A DNA stretch of 23,345 nucleotides from Anaerolineae bacterium (GTDB lineage Bacteria > Chloroflexota > Anaerolineae > JAAYZQ01): contig JAFGIA010000264.1 in assembly GCA_016929795.1 (NCBI GenBank), forward strand, positions 1 through 23,345. The letters are read 5' to 3'. Of this stretch, positions 1 to 7,881 are shown piece after piece (position 1 is the first letter of the stretch; each line of letters begins with the position of its first letter). A program made the position numbers and the translations under genes. The notes beneath the pieces are model-generated. The model did no database searches, had not been told where the DNA came from, and worked only from the letters and a program-made list of their open reading frames with translations.

Positions 1-495
1 GTCGGGGACAAGGTCGTTCATCCTGGCTATGGGCCTGGCATCATCACCGGGGTTGAACGCCGGCAGGTGGTAGGGGATCCAAAAGAATATTATGTCATCC
101 AGTTGCTCGCCGAAGGGGGCACACTGATGACCCCTGTAGCGCGGGCCGACGAGCTCGGCCTGCGGCTTGCCCTCGACAGGCAGGCACTCGATCAGCTACT
201 CAAGCTGATGCACACCCCGCCTGCCACTCTGTCGTCCGATTTTCGCGAGCGCCAGGCAAACATCGAAGAGCGGCTCAAGGGGGCCGACCTGGAAGCGGCC
301 GTCGAGGTGATGCGTGACCTGGCGTGGCACGACGAGCTTCACCGCCTGACAGAGCGCGATAGCAAGCTGCTGCAGCGCGCCGAGGTGCTGCTGGCAGGTG
401 AGCTGGCCCTCATCGAGGATATTCACATCGACGAGGCGCGCAGCCGGCTCCAGGCACAAATGGCCGAGATCGTCGCCGCGGAGGGCGAAGAGTAG
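1..495 (+). CDS. CarD/CdnL-family transcription regulator, 5' end cut by window edge
   Basis: The reading frame is open from base 1 and begins VGDKVVHPGYGPG, the start of a CarD N-terminal (Tudor-like, RNA-polymerase-binding) domain. Only about the first five residues are missing, judged by alignment with the second CarD gene at 21778-22278 (MQFTIGDKVVHRLHGPG). An internal GTG at 67 would remove the core domain and is not the start. The 164 visible residues have the family layout: a beta-rich N-terminal domain, YYVIQL-type strand, then a helical C-terminal domain with the DLAWHDELHRLTERDSKLLQRAEVLLAGELA pattern read in two halves. CarD proteins bind the RNA polymerase beta subunit and stabilise open promoter complexes, typically at rRNA promoters. 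Gene identity is secure; its targets are not visible. It faces a convergent flavin reductase gene 21 bases away. Confidence 0.88.
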   Translation, partial: VGDKVVHPGYGPGIITGVERRQVVGDPKEYYVIQLLAEGGTLMTPVARADELGLRLALDRQALDQLLKLMHTPPATLSSDFRERQANIEERLKGADLEAAVEVMRDLAWHDELHRLTERDSKLLQRAEVLLAGELALIEDIHIDEARSRLQAQMAEIVAAEGEE

Positions 496-515
496 GCACC
501 ACTCGACGCTTTTTT
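485..515 (+). terminator. Probable weak intrinsic terminator of the left CarD gene
   Basis: GCG and GAGT pair with ACTC and CGC around the stop codon, with a two-base internal mismatch and a seven-base loop. Six T residues follow directly at 510-515. The stem is short, so efficiency is uncertain, but its position at the end of the gene fits. Confidence 0.45.
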
Positions 516-516
516 G

Positions 517-1074
517 TTACCGGCCCCCCTTGCGCCAGTCACCAAAACGGCCCAGCAGCTCATTCACTCCATAGTAGTAGCCCCCCACGTACGCCATGGG
601 GTTGACCCGCCCATAGTCGATCCGGCCCCTTTCATCGAGCATGGCTTCGTCGACTTGGACGGCAACGACCTCGCCAACAAAGAGATCGTGCGTGCCGAGC
701 GCCAGTTGATGGCTGACAACACACTCGAGCGCTACCGGGCACTCGGCGATAAGCGGGGTGCGCACCTTGGTCCCGGGCACGCGCGTCAGGTCGCAGGCCG
801 CCCACTTGTCCACCGCGCGCCCCGACACCTGCCCGCAATAGTCGACAATGCCAGCCTGGTCTGCACGCGGCAGGTTGACGACAAACTCGCCTGCCTCCAC
901 GATCAGCCCGTGTGAGTAACGTTCCGCGCGCACGCCGATGCCGACGGATGGCGGCTCGGAGCAGAGGGTGCCAACCCAGGCGAGGGTGATGATGTTTGGT
1001 GCTTGGACCCCGCAGCTCACAAGCACCGCGGGCACGGGAAAAAGGGCGGTGGAACCCGGTTTCACGACTTTCAT
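517..1074 (-). CDS. Flavin reductase-like FMN-binding protein (flavoredoxin family)
   Basis: This is a 185-residue single-domain protein of the flavin reductase/flavoredoxin family, which binds FMN and moves electrons between NAD(P)H, flavin and partner redox proteins. Family marks are the PNIITLAWVGTLCSEPP segment near residues 26-42, FVVNLPRAD at about 63-71, and YCGQVSGRAVDKW at about 79-91, the typical flavoredoxin C(G)xxSGRxVDK(W/F) region. The C-terminal part ends with the usual Y-x-G-x-x-LGRFG motif. The ATG at 1074 overlaps the upstream stop codon by four bases (ATGA), and AGGAG lies about six bases before it, so it is translationally coupled to the molybdenum hydroxylase. The hydroxylase has no FAD domain, so this protein could be its flavin partner; that is inference. 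Confidence 0.85.
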   Translation of the reverse strand: MKVVKPGSTALFPVPAVLVSCGVQAPNIITLAWVGTLCSEPPSVGIGVRAERYSHGLIVEAGEFVVNLPRADQAGIVDYCGQVSGRAVDKWAACDLTRVPGTKVRTPLIAECPVALECVVSHQLALGTHDLFVGEVVAVQVDEAMLDERGRIDYGRVNPMAYVGGYYYGVNELLGRFGDWRKGGR

Positions 1075-3845
1075 GGCATCTCCTTTTTGATGGCTGCCAG
1101 CACGCGTTCAGGCGTCGCCGGCAGTTGTCGCACGCGCGCACCGCACGCGTGATAGATGGCGTTGACGATGGCAGGCGCCGTCGGCAACGTCGCCGCTTCG
1201 CCAAGCCCCTTGGCCCCACAGGGGCCCCAGCGGCTCGGCACCTCGATCGGAATGACTTTGATCTCGGGCATGGAGCAAAAGGTAGGCAGGTAATAATCAG
1301 CCAACCCACGGGTAGCGCCGGGCACATACTCTTCCATCAGCGCTACGCCGAGGCTCATCAAGACTGCCCCCTCGATCTGTCCCTCCACCCCCTGGCGGTT
1401 GATGACGCGCCCCACGTCATGGGCCGCCACGATGCGCACGACGCGTACCTCACCAGTCGTGACGTCTACCTCCACTTCCGCCACGTGAGCGCCAGCGACG
1501 AAAAAGGGCAGGTACTCGGGGCGCTCGCCAAGCGCAAGATAGGGGTCGACCTGTGGTGCAAAGGCTGCTGTCAACCGCCGCCGCAGCCCGATGCGCTCCA
1601 TCTCGGCCGCAACGCGCGACAGCGGCACCGTGCTGCCGTCGGGCGCCACCACCGAGTCGGCGTCGAGCATCAAGCTATCTGGTGGCCTATCGAGCATCTC
1701 GGCAGAGGTACGCAGGATCTGTGCTTTGAGGACACAGGCCGCCTCAGCGACGGCGCCACCTACCCAATAGGTACTGCGCGACGCTCCCTGAATGCCGCTG
1801 TCGAGGGTGCGCGCCGTGTCGGCGTTCACCAGGCGCAGGCTGTCCCTTTCGACTCCGAGTGTCTCCGCCGCGATCTGGGCCATCACTGTCGTCGTCCCCT
1901 GGCCATAGTCGGGCGCAGCGAAAAAGAGTGTGATGCCGCCGTCAAGGCACAGCTCTGCCTGTGCATGGCAAGAGATCGAGCCCGATTTGCCAAAGCGGTA
2001 CCACATGCCCGCCACACCCACCCCGCGCCGCCAGGGGCCGTCCGCGGCGCGGTTGCCCGCGGCAGCCTGCTCCAATGCATGCCGGTAGTGAGGGCGTATC
2101 GCCGCCAGGCACTCGCGGTAGCCGAGTGTCTCGGCCGGCCTGGTGCCGAGAAAGGTTTCCTCCTCATCGGCGAGCGCGTTCTGCAGGCGTAGATCCAGGG
2201 GATCGATCCCCAGCCGCTCCGCCAGCTCGTCGAGGGTGCACTCGCGACCAAAGGTGGACTGGGGCGTGCCAAAACCTCGCATCTGCCCCGCCTTGGGCCC
2301 ATTCGTATAGACTGCCCAGGCACGGGCATCGACCGCCTGCCAGCGATAGGGCCCACCCCCGGCGACGAGCGCGTATTGGGGGATATACCAGCCGTCGCAG
2401 TCGTACGCGCCGGTGTTGGCCACGATGCGCAACTGGAGACCGGTCAAGTTGCCATCCCGCGTAACGCCCACGCGATAATCCATCCGGTAGGGGTGGCGCT
2501 TGGGCGACGCCGCGAACGACTCGTGGCGGCTGTAGACAAGGCGCACGGGCTGCCGCGTGTGAAAAGCAGCCAGGGCACCCGCCATCAGGGGCCACGGATC
2601 CTGCTTGCCGCCGAACGCGCCGCCTGTCGGCGGGGTGATGACACGCACCCGGTCGAGCGGCAGCGCCAACAGGCGCGCGATCCACCCCTGCGCCCAGTGC
2701 GGCTCCTGGTGGCCCGCGACGACGACAAGCCGCTCGCCGGCAGGCCCCTCCTCGACATAGCTCAGAACCGACTCGCGCTCCATGGCAGCGTGCTCGACAA
2801 AGGGCGTAAAGTAGTGCGTCTCGATCACCTCTTCGGCCCGCGCCATGGCCTCGCCGAGGTTGCCGTAGAGGATCTCGTAGCAGCCGAGGACGTTGCCCTC
2901 AGCGTGCACCGCGGGCGCCCCCTCTTCCAGCGCCTCGCGCGCGTCATAGACGTGTGGCAACACCTCATACTCGACAGCCACGGCCTGCGCGCCCGCCTGC
3001 GCTGCCTGTGGCAAATCGGCGACGACGAGGCCCACGGCGTCACCCAACATTCGCACCGAGCCGCCGGCAGGGTTCAGGAGCGACTCATCGCGGCTGTACC
3101 CTTCGAGTGAGTTCACGCCCGGTATGTCGGCAGCGGTCAGCACGTGGAGGACGCCGGGCATGGCGAGCGCGGGCGCGACGTCGATCGACACGATGCGGGC
3201 ATGGGGATGGGGACTGCGCACGAGGGCGGCGTAGGCCATGCCCGGCATTTTGATATCCTCAGCATAGCGCGCGCGGCCCGTCACCTTGTCGACTGCGTCG
3301 ACGCGCACTTCCGAGCCCCCGATTGGCCGTGTGTCGGGCCCGTCGGACGGGCCCGGACGCAGGTCGCCGCGCATCTCGGCGGCTGCCGCCTGCACGGCCT
3401 GGACGATCTTGAGGTACCCGGTACACCGGCACAGGTTGCCCGCCAATGCCTCTACGATCTGTGCCGCGCTTGGTGCGGGCTCGCGCGCCAACAGCGCCGC
3501 CGCCGAGAGGAGCATACCCGGTGTACAATAGCCGCACTGCACGGCACCATGGTCGATGAACGCTTGCTGCAGTGCGTGGAGGCTGCCCGGCTCCCCCAGC
3601 CCTTCGACGGTCACCACCTGGCGGCCCGCAACTTTGGCAATCGGCGTCAGGCACGAACGCACCGCCTGCCCATCGAGGAGAATGGTGCAGGCGCCGCACT
3701 CCCCCTCGCCATCGCAGCCCTGCTTTGTCCCTGTCAGGTCGAGCACCTCGCGCAGCACGTAAAGCAATGTGCGCGACGGCTCGACAGCAACCGTCACCTC
3801 CCGGCCGTTCAGCGTGAACGTGACTTCTACCAGGCCGGTCGGCAT
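1071..3845 (-). CDS. Mop-type molybdenum aldehyde oxidoreductase (fused 2x[2Fe-2S] + molybdopterin subunit)
   Basis: This 924-residue protein belongs to the xanthine oxidase family. The N-terminal ferredoxin-like domain holds cluster ligands C44, C50, C53 and C65. The helical [2Fe-2S] domain follows with C104, C107, C139 and C141 (CGYCTPG and CRCTGY). From about residue 175 comes the molybdopterin-binding part with TGGAFGGK (407-414), QMRGFG (521-526) and GLGE near the C-terminus, where E883 matches the catalytic glutamate. There is no FAD domain. Size and order match the aldehyde oxidoreductase Mop of Desulfovibrio rather than three-subunit xanthine dehydrogenases. Likely reaction: aldehyde + H2O to carboxylate, fed by the alcohol dehydrogenase two bases upstream. 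The substrate cannot be read. Start: ATG at 3845; an in-frame extension upstream overlaps the dehydrogenase gene and has no family similarity. Oddity: the first two ligands are separated by five residues, where four is usual. Confidence 0.9.
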   Translation of the reverse strand: MPTGLVEVTFTLNGREVTVAVEPSRTLLYVLREVLDLTGTKQGCDGEGECGACTILLDGQAVRSCLTPIAKVAGRQVVTVEGLGEPGSLHALQQAFIDHGAVQCGYCTPGMLLSAAALLAREPAPSAAQIVEALAGNLCRCTGYLKIVQAVQAAAAEMRGDLRPGPSDGPDTRPIGGSEVRVDAVDKVTGRARYAEDIKMPGMAYAALVRSPHPHARIVSIDVAPALAMPGVLHVLTAADIPGVNSLEGYSRDESLLNPAGGSVRMLGDAVGLVVADLPQAAQAGAQAVAVEYEVLPHVYDAREALEEGAPAVHAEGNVLGCYEILYGNLGEAMARAEEVIETHYFTPFVEHAAMERESVLSYVEEGPAGERLVVVAGHQEPHWAQGWIARLLALPLDRVRVITPPTGGAFGGKQDPWPLMAGALAAFHTRQPVRLVYSRHESFAASPKRHPYRMDYRVGVTRDGNLTGLQLRIVANTGAYDCDGWYIPQYALVAGGGPYRWQAVDARAWAVYTNGPKAGQMRGFGTPQSTFGRECTLDELAERLGIDPLDLRLQNALADEEETFLGTRPAETLGYRECLAAIRPHYRHALEQAAAGNRAADGPWRRGVGVAGMWYRFGKSGSISCHAQAELCLDGGITLFFAAPDYGQGTTTVMAQIAAETLGVERDSLRLVNADTARTLDSGIQGASRSTYWVGGAVAEAACVLKAQILRTSAEMLDRPPDSLMLDADSVVAPDGSTVPLSRVAAEMERIGLRRRLTAAFAPQVDPYLALGERPEYLPFFVAGAHVAEVEVDVTTGEVRVVRIVAAHDVGRVINRQGVEGQIEGAVLMSLGVALMEEYVPGATRGLADYYLPTFCSMPEIKVIPIEVPSRWGPCGAKGLGEAATLPTAPAIVNAIYHACGARVRQLPATPERVLAAIKKEMP

Positions 3846-3847
3846 GA

Positions 3848-4876
3848 TCAGGGCACGATCACCGTGCGCACCTCGCCGCCAAACGCTTCCAGGGCATCGA
3901 GCACGCTGTTGATCTCGGCGGCATCGAGGGGCACCGTGCGCGCGACGACGGTCGACAGATCGAGCTTGCCCTGGCGGACGAACTCGATCAGGATCGGCAG
4001 CTCCCACAGGAGATGGTCCGACGCACCAATGATCTCGGCTTCGCGGCCGATGATGTCGTGGTAGGTGTCGACCGAGATCGTCTTGCCGGTAATGCCCGCC
4101 AGCGCCGCCCGGCCCTGGACCGCCAGCGAGCGCACCGCCTGCTCCATCGTGACTGGCAGGCCGATCACCTCGACGGAGACGTCCACACCGCGCCCGCCCG
4201 TCAGGCGCCGGATCTCTGCCACCGGGTCCACCTCACTGGCATTGACAGGGACGGCGCCATAATTTGCGGCCTGGCGCAGCTTTTTCTCGTTGATGTCTAC
4301 TGCATATACTGCGATCGCCCCCATGGCCCTGGCGAGCTGGATCGCCGACATGCCGAGGCCACCGGCGCCAAACACCGCGACGGTCTCGCCCGCGGCCAGG
4401 CGCGCCTTGCGCAGCGCGTGGAACGAGGTGGACGACGAGCACATCATGATCGCCGCCTGCTCAAAAGAAAGATCGTCGGGCAGGCGCACCGCGTTGCGTG
4501 CAGGCACGGCGATATATTCTGCATAGCCACCATCCACGTGTTTGCCGATCATCTTGCCTGACGTGCAGAACTGCTCATGGCCTGTGCGGCAGTAGGCACA
4601 CTCGCCGCACGTGATGAGATAGTGCAGGCAGACGCGATCGCCAGGCGCGAGGCCGGTTACGCCGGGGCCAATCGCCTCGATCACACCCGCCACCTCGTGC
4701 CCGAGTGTTTGGGGCAGTGCCCCAACACCGGACGTGCCGGCACGATAGTGAACATCCGAGTGGCAGATGCCTGCGGCCCTGATGCGCACCAGAACCTCCC
4801 CCTTACCCACAAGGGGATGTGGTATCTCTTGCATCTCGACAGGCTTTCCGATCTCGATCAGGCGGACTGCTTTCAT
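3848..4876 (-). CDS. Zinc-dependent medium-chain alcohol dehydrogenase
   Basis: This 342-residue MDR-superfamily enzyme oxidises an alcohol to an aldehyde or ketone with NAD(P)+. The catalytic zinc site is visible: C38 in GICHSD, H60-E61 in GHEVAG, and C146 as a plausible third ligand. The structural zinc loop has C90, C93, C96 and C104. The Rossmann glycine motif GAGGLG is at 170-175, followed by VDINEKKL, where an acidic residue at the end of the second strand favours NAD+ over NADP+. Start: ATG at 4876 with GGGAGG just upstream. It is the first gene of the operon with the Mop-type enzyme (two-base gap), implying stepwise oxidation of an alcohol to an acid. The physiological alcohol is unknown. 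Confidence 0.92.
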   Translation of the reverse strand: MKAVRLIEIGKPVEMQEIPHPLVGKGEVLVRIRAAGICHSDVHYRAGTSGVGALPQTLGHEVAGVIEAIGPGVTGLAPGDRVCLHYLITCGECAYCRTGHEQFCTSGKMIGKHVDGGYAEYIAVPARNAVRLPDDLSFEQAAIMMCSSSTSFHALRKARLAAGETVAVFGAGGLGMSAIQLARAMGAIAVYAVDINEKKLRQAANYGAVPVNASEVDPVAEIRRLTGGRGVDVSVEVIGLPVTMEQAVRSLAVQGRAALAGITGKTISVDTYHDIIGREAEIIGASDHLLWELPILIEFVRQGKLDLSTVVARTVPLDAAEINSVLDALEAFGGEVRTVIVP

Positions 4877-4963
4877 GCTCCCTCCCCTGCTCCTTTGCCG
4901 GCAAGTTGTCTATCACGGGTTCTCACAGGGGCGGCCAAGCTGGATCGCTGGCGCCCCAGCCAT

Positions 4964-4992
4964 AGTATAGGGGCACCCCGCTGGTTAGGCAA
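4964..4992 (-). promoter_or_regulatory. Sigma-70-type promoter of the ADH-Mop-flavin reductase operon
   Basis: On the minus strand, TTGCCT (4987-4992) and TATACT (4964-4969) are separated by 17 bases. The start would lie near 4957, giving a leader of about 80 bases. Both hexamers are imperfect, but spacing is ideal. Confidence 0.55.
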
Positions 4993-5088
4993 GTTCGCGA
5001 CGCGCCGAGGCGCGAGGCCGAGGCGTATCACTGGCAGAATGGAAGATGAGCCAGTCGCCCGATCTTTTTGTACCATGCACCAGGTGAC

Positions 5089-5117
5089 TTGACGCGCCCC
5101 GGTAGAAACGCTATAAT
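5089..5117 (+). promoter_or_regulatory. Sigma-70-type promoter of the glycosyltransferase gene
   Basis: TTGACG (5089-5094) and a perfect TATAAT (5112-5117) are separated by 17 bases. The start would be near 5124, about 40 bases before the coding region. The rest of the 288-base gap between 4877 and 5164 holds only this promoter, the divergent promoter at 4964-4992 and short GC-rich stems. Confidence 0.75.
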
Positions 5118-5164
5118 CGGCAGACATCCCGACCGATCTGGAGCCGGTCCATGAAGTACCGGAT

Positions 5165-7822
5165 GTGACACACGCCATGGCGACGAGACCAAGCAGCACC
5201 GGCAGCCGCGCGCTGGCACGGCAGGAGACGATCGCGCTCGGCCTGCTGGCCTTGCTGATTACCTTCCACCTGGTTAACAACTGGCTCTGGGTGAGCGCCA
5301 ACGACGTGGTGTACAGCTTTGACCGCATGTACCACCAGGTCACCAGCCTGGCCTACTATGACACACTGCGCCAGGGCGTGAGCCTGCAGAGCCTCTTTTC
5401 CGCCCTCACCTGGAGCGATTACTATCCACCTCTGGTGCACCTGCTCGTCACCCTCTTTTACGCGCTTGGGGGCGTATCGATGGACGTGTCAGCCATGGCC
5501 AATAGCGTCTTTGTGATCCTCCTCCTGGGGGCGGTGTATGACATTGGGCGCCGCCTGGGAGGATGGTGGGTAGGCCTGCTGTCGGCCTTTGTCCTGTCGA
5601 CCTTCCCCATCGTCTTTTCGATGAGCCGTTACCTCTACATCGACTTTGCCCTGCTTGCCTGGGTGGCCGTCAACCTGGCCCTGCTGCTGCGCGCTGACCG
5701 GTTCCGGCACAGGGGCTACTCGCTCCTGTACGGGCTCAGCCTGGGGTTGGGCCTGCTCACCAAGTGGACCTTTGCTGCCTTTGTGGCGGCGCCCCTGCTG
5801 GCTGTGCTGGTCACACCTGGCACGCTCCGGTCCGCCGTGCGCGCCCTGGTGCAGGGACCAGGCGCTGGAACGCCCGCCATGAGCGGGCACTCGTGGCGCC
5901 GCCTGCTGGCTGCCTCGCTGATCGGCCTGGCGGTGACCGCCCTCTGGTTCGTGCCCAACGTGACTGCCACGGCGGCGCTGCCGCTCGGCTACGGGTTGGT
6001 GCCCCTCTCCTGGCTGCTCTGGACAGCGACCAGCTACCTGATCCTCTCGCCCGCCGGACAGGGGAGCAACTTGTGGGCAGGGCTGGGGGTGGGCGCGTGT
6101 GTGGCGGGGAGCTGGTATCTGACCCGCATCGACTTTGTGACCGGGTTCTGGTTGAATGCCTACGGCAAGCCGACGGGGCGCTCGTGGGGTTTTCGCGGCT
6201 ATCGCTACTATTTGATCCACGAACAGCTTTCGCCTCTCTACGTAGCGGTGCTTCTGGCGGCGCTCCTGATCCTGGCCGTGTGGCGCTGGCGGCGGGCAGG
6301 CTCGTGGCGCGGCGTGCTCCCGCGGCGCCTGGAGGAGTGGATCTTGCTCCTATGGGCAGTGATGCCCTACATTATCTTTTCGATCCAGGTGAGCATTATT
6401 CACTCGCGCTATATCATGCCCCTGCTGCCACCGCTGGCTGTCGCCATCGCGCTGGCACTCGGCCGGCTGCGCCCCGCGTGGTTACGCGCGTCGGCATTGG
6501 GCGTCGTGGCGGTCGCAGCCTTGTTCCAGTTCAGCGCACTGTCATTCGACGCCATGGCGAACATCAAAGAAGAGGTACCCTTCCTGGCCGATGGGCTCTC
6601 GATCCAACTGCCGGCAAGCGGCAGCACCGACAGTGATTACTGGATCGTGCCTGACGTGCTGCAGGCTGTGGAAGCGGACCGTGACGCTGACCCGGCCAGG
6701 CTCGGGATCGTCGTGAATGAGCACCAGGTGCACAGCAAGCACTTTATCTACCTGGTCTACACCGATTATCACCACGTCTTTATCCAGGAGCTGGCCACCC
6801 TCAACTGGCGGGCGGACGTCTACCCGCTCCTCTTCAACTCGGATTATTTCCTGATCAGCAATCCGCCGCCGCGCTACCCCGATATCCCGGAGAACAAGGC
6901 GGTGCTGGAGGAGATGATCAGATCACAGGAAAACACCTTCTCCCGCGCCTACCAGGTGATCGAGCGCTACCCGTGGCCCGATGGCCGGGAGGTGCTTCTC
7001 TACAAGCGCCGCTTCCCTGGCGTACAGGTGGCGGACCCTGGCCCCGAGGCGTTGATGGCGGCTTTGAATGGGTTCGCCGAACCGGAGGACGCGGTAGTCG
7101 TGTTGCCGGCAGGGATGGTGTACAGCCTCGCCCCCCTGGCCGATCGCGCGTTCTCCCTCTACCCTTTCCCCGCCACGGGAGAGTCGCTGGTCGAAGCGGA
7201 TCTGGCCTACCTCGCCGATCTGGCCGCCGCGCACGATCGTCTCTGGATCGTCCGCGACGCAGACACGCCCGTCGATCCGGCAGGCATGCTGGACCACTGG
7301 CTCACGGCCCACACTTACCAGGCTGACCACCGCTGGTATGGGCCGCTCCAGTTGTCACTTTTTGCCCCCGAGATCGAGGCGGCAAGCCGGCCGCCGTTCC
7401 GGTCGAGCGACGCGACATGGGAACCAGGCATCGCGCTCAGTGGCTACCGCCTTCTTGATCGGGAGCTGCCCGTAGGCCAAGTTGTGCGCCTGGATCTGCA
7501 ATGGTCCGCCGCCGCGCCGGTGCAACAAGGATACAAGACGTTTGTGCACCTGCTAGATGACCAGGGGCGGTTGGTCGCACAACGCGACACTGAGCCCGTG
7601 CGCGGCACCCGCCCGACCTGGACCTGGGCACCAGGCGAAGAGATCGACGACCGGCTTGGCCTGTGGCTGCCCCCCGACCTGCCTGACGGCGAGTACCAGG
7701 CCATGCTCGGCCTGTACGACCCGACAACCTTGGAGCGCCTGCCTACCTGTTGCCCGGAAAGCGACGCGGTCACGATCGCGACGATCCAGGTTGAGGACGG
7801 CACTGCGTATTTAGAACCGTGA
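5165..7822 (+). CDS. GT39/PMT-like polytopic glycosyltransferase with C-terminal extracytoplasmic beta-rich domain
   Basis: This is an 885-residue membrane protein. Residues 1-460 carry about ten hydrophobic segments in the GT-C arrangement. The first, at about 22-40, is followed by an outside loop with SFDRMYH, where D53 is a candidate catalytic acid. YPPLVHLL (88-95) and RYLYIDFALLAW (155-166) are typical of PMT_2/ArnT-like enzymes that use polyprenyl-phosphate-linked sugars. Residues 470-885 are mostly soluble. The last 150 or so form a beta-rich segment (SGYRLLDRELP, YKTFVHLLDDQGRLVAQ, GEYQAMLGLYDP) like those in other Chloroflexota transferases. It probably glycosylates a lipid or protein on the outer face of the membrane; donor and acceptor are unknown. 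Start is uncertain: GTG 5165 overlaps the stop of a five-codon upstream frame, while ATG 5177 lacks a ribosome binding site. Confidence 0.82.
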   Translation: MTHAMATRPSSTGSRALARQETIALGLLALLITFHLVNNWLWVSANDVVYSFDRMYHQVTSLAYYDTLRQGVSLQSLFSALTWSDYYPPLVHLLVTLFYALGGVSMDVSAMANSVFVILLLGAVYDIGRRLGGWWVGLLSAFVLSTFPIVFSMSRYLYIDFALLAWVAVNLALLLRADRFRHRGYSLLYGLSLGLGLLTKWTFAAFVAAPLLAVLVTPGTLRSAVRALVQGPGAGTPAMSGHSWRRLLAASLIGLAVTALWFVPNVTATAALPLGYGLVPLSWLLWTATSYLILSPAGQGSNLWAGLGVGACVAGSWYLTRIDFVTGFWLNAYGKPTGRSWGFRGYRYYLIHEQLSPLYVAVLLAALLILAVWRWRRAGSWRGVLPRRLEEWILLLWAVMPYIIFSIQVSIIHSRYIMPLLPPLAVAIALALGRLRPAWLRASALGVVAVAALFQFSALSFDAMANIKEEVPFLADGLSIQLPASGSTDSDYWIVPDVLQAVEADRDADPARLGIVVNEHQVHSKHFIYLVYTDYHHVFIQELATLNWRADVYPLLFNSDYFLISNPPPRYPDIPENKAVLEEMIRSQENTFSRAYQVIERYPWPDGREVLLYKRRFPGVQVADPGPEALMAALNGFAEPEDAVVVLPAGMVYSLAPLADRAFSLYPFPATGESLVEADLAYLADLAAAHDRLWIVRDADTPVDPAGMLDHWLTAHTYQADHRWYGPLQLSLFAPEIEAASRPPFRSSDATWEPGIALSGYRLLDRELPVGQVVRLDLQWSAAAPVQQGYKTFVHLLDDQGRLVAQRDTEPVRGTRPTWTWAPGEEIDDRLGLWLPPDLPDGEYQAMLGLYDPTTLERLPTCCPESDAVTIATIQVEDGTAYLEP

Positions 7823-7862
7823 TGCGTGACGCGTGAACGATACGCATCACGCATCACGGTTC
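7814..7862. terminator. 16-bp perfect hairpin between convergent genes
   Basis: Arms 7814-7829 and 7847-7862 are perfectly complementary, with a 17-base loop. The element joins the stop codons of the convergent glycosyltransferase and MttB-family genes and probably serves as a two-way terminator. No T-run follows on either strand, so termination is inferred from stem strength and position. Confidence 0.55.
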
Positions 7863-7881
7863 ACGTCTCACGCGCCACGAT
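7819..7881. repeat. Degenerate 7-bp tandem repeat array, inverting midway
   Basis: In one unbroken register the units are GTGATGC, GTGACGC, GTGAACG, ATACGCA, TCACGCA, TCACGGT, TCACGTC, TCACGCG and CCACGAT. The first three are of GTGA type, the later ones of TCAC type, which creates the hairpin above. The array runs into the last codons of the MttB-family gene. Confidence 0.6.
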
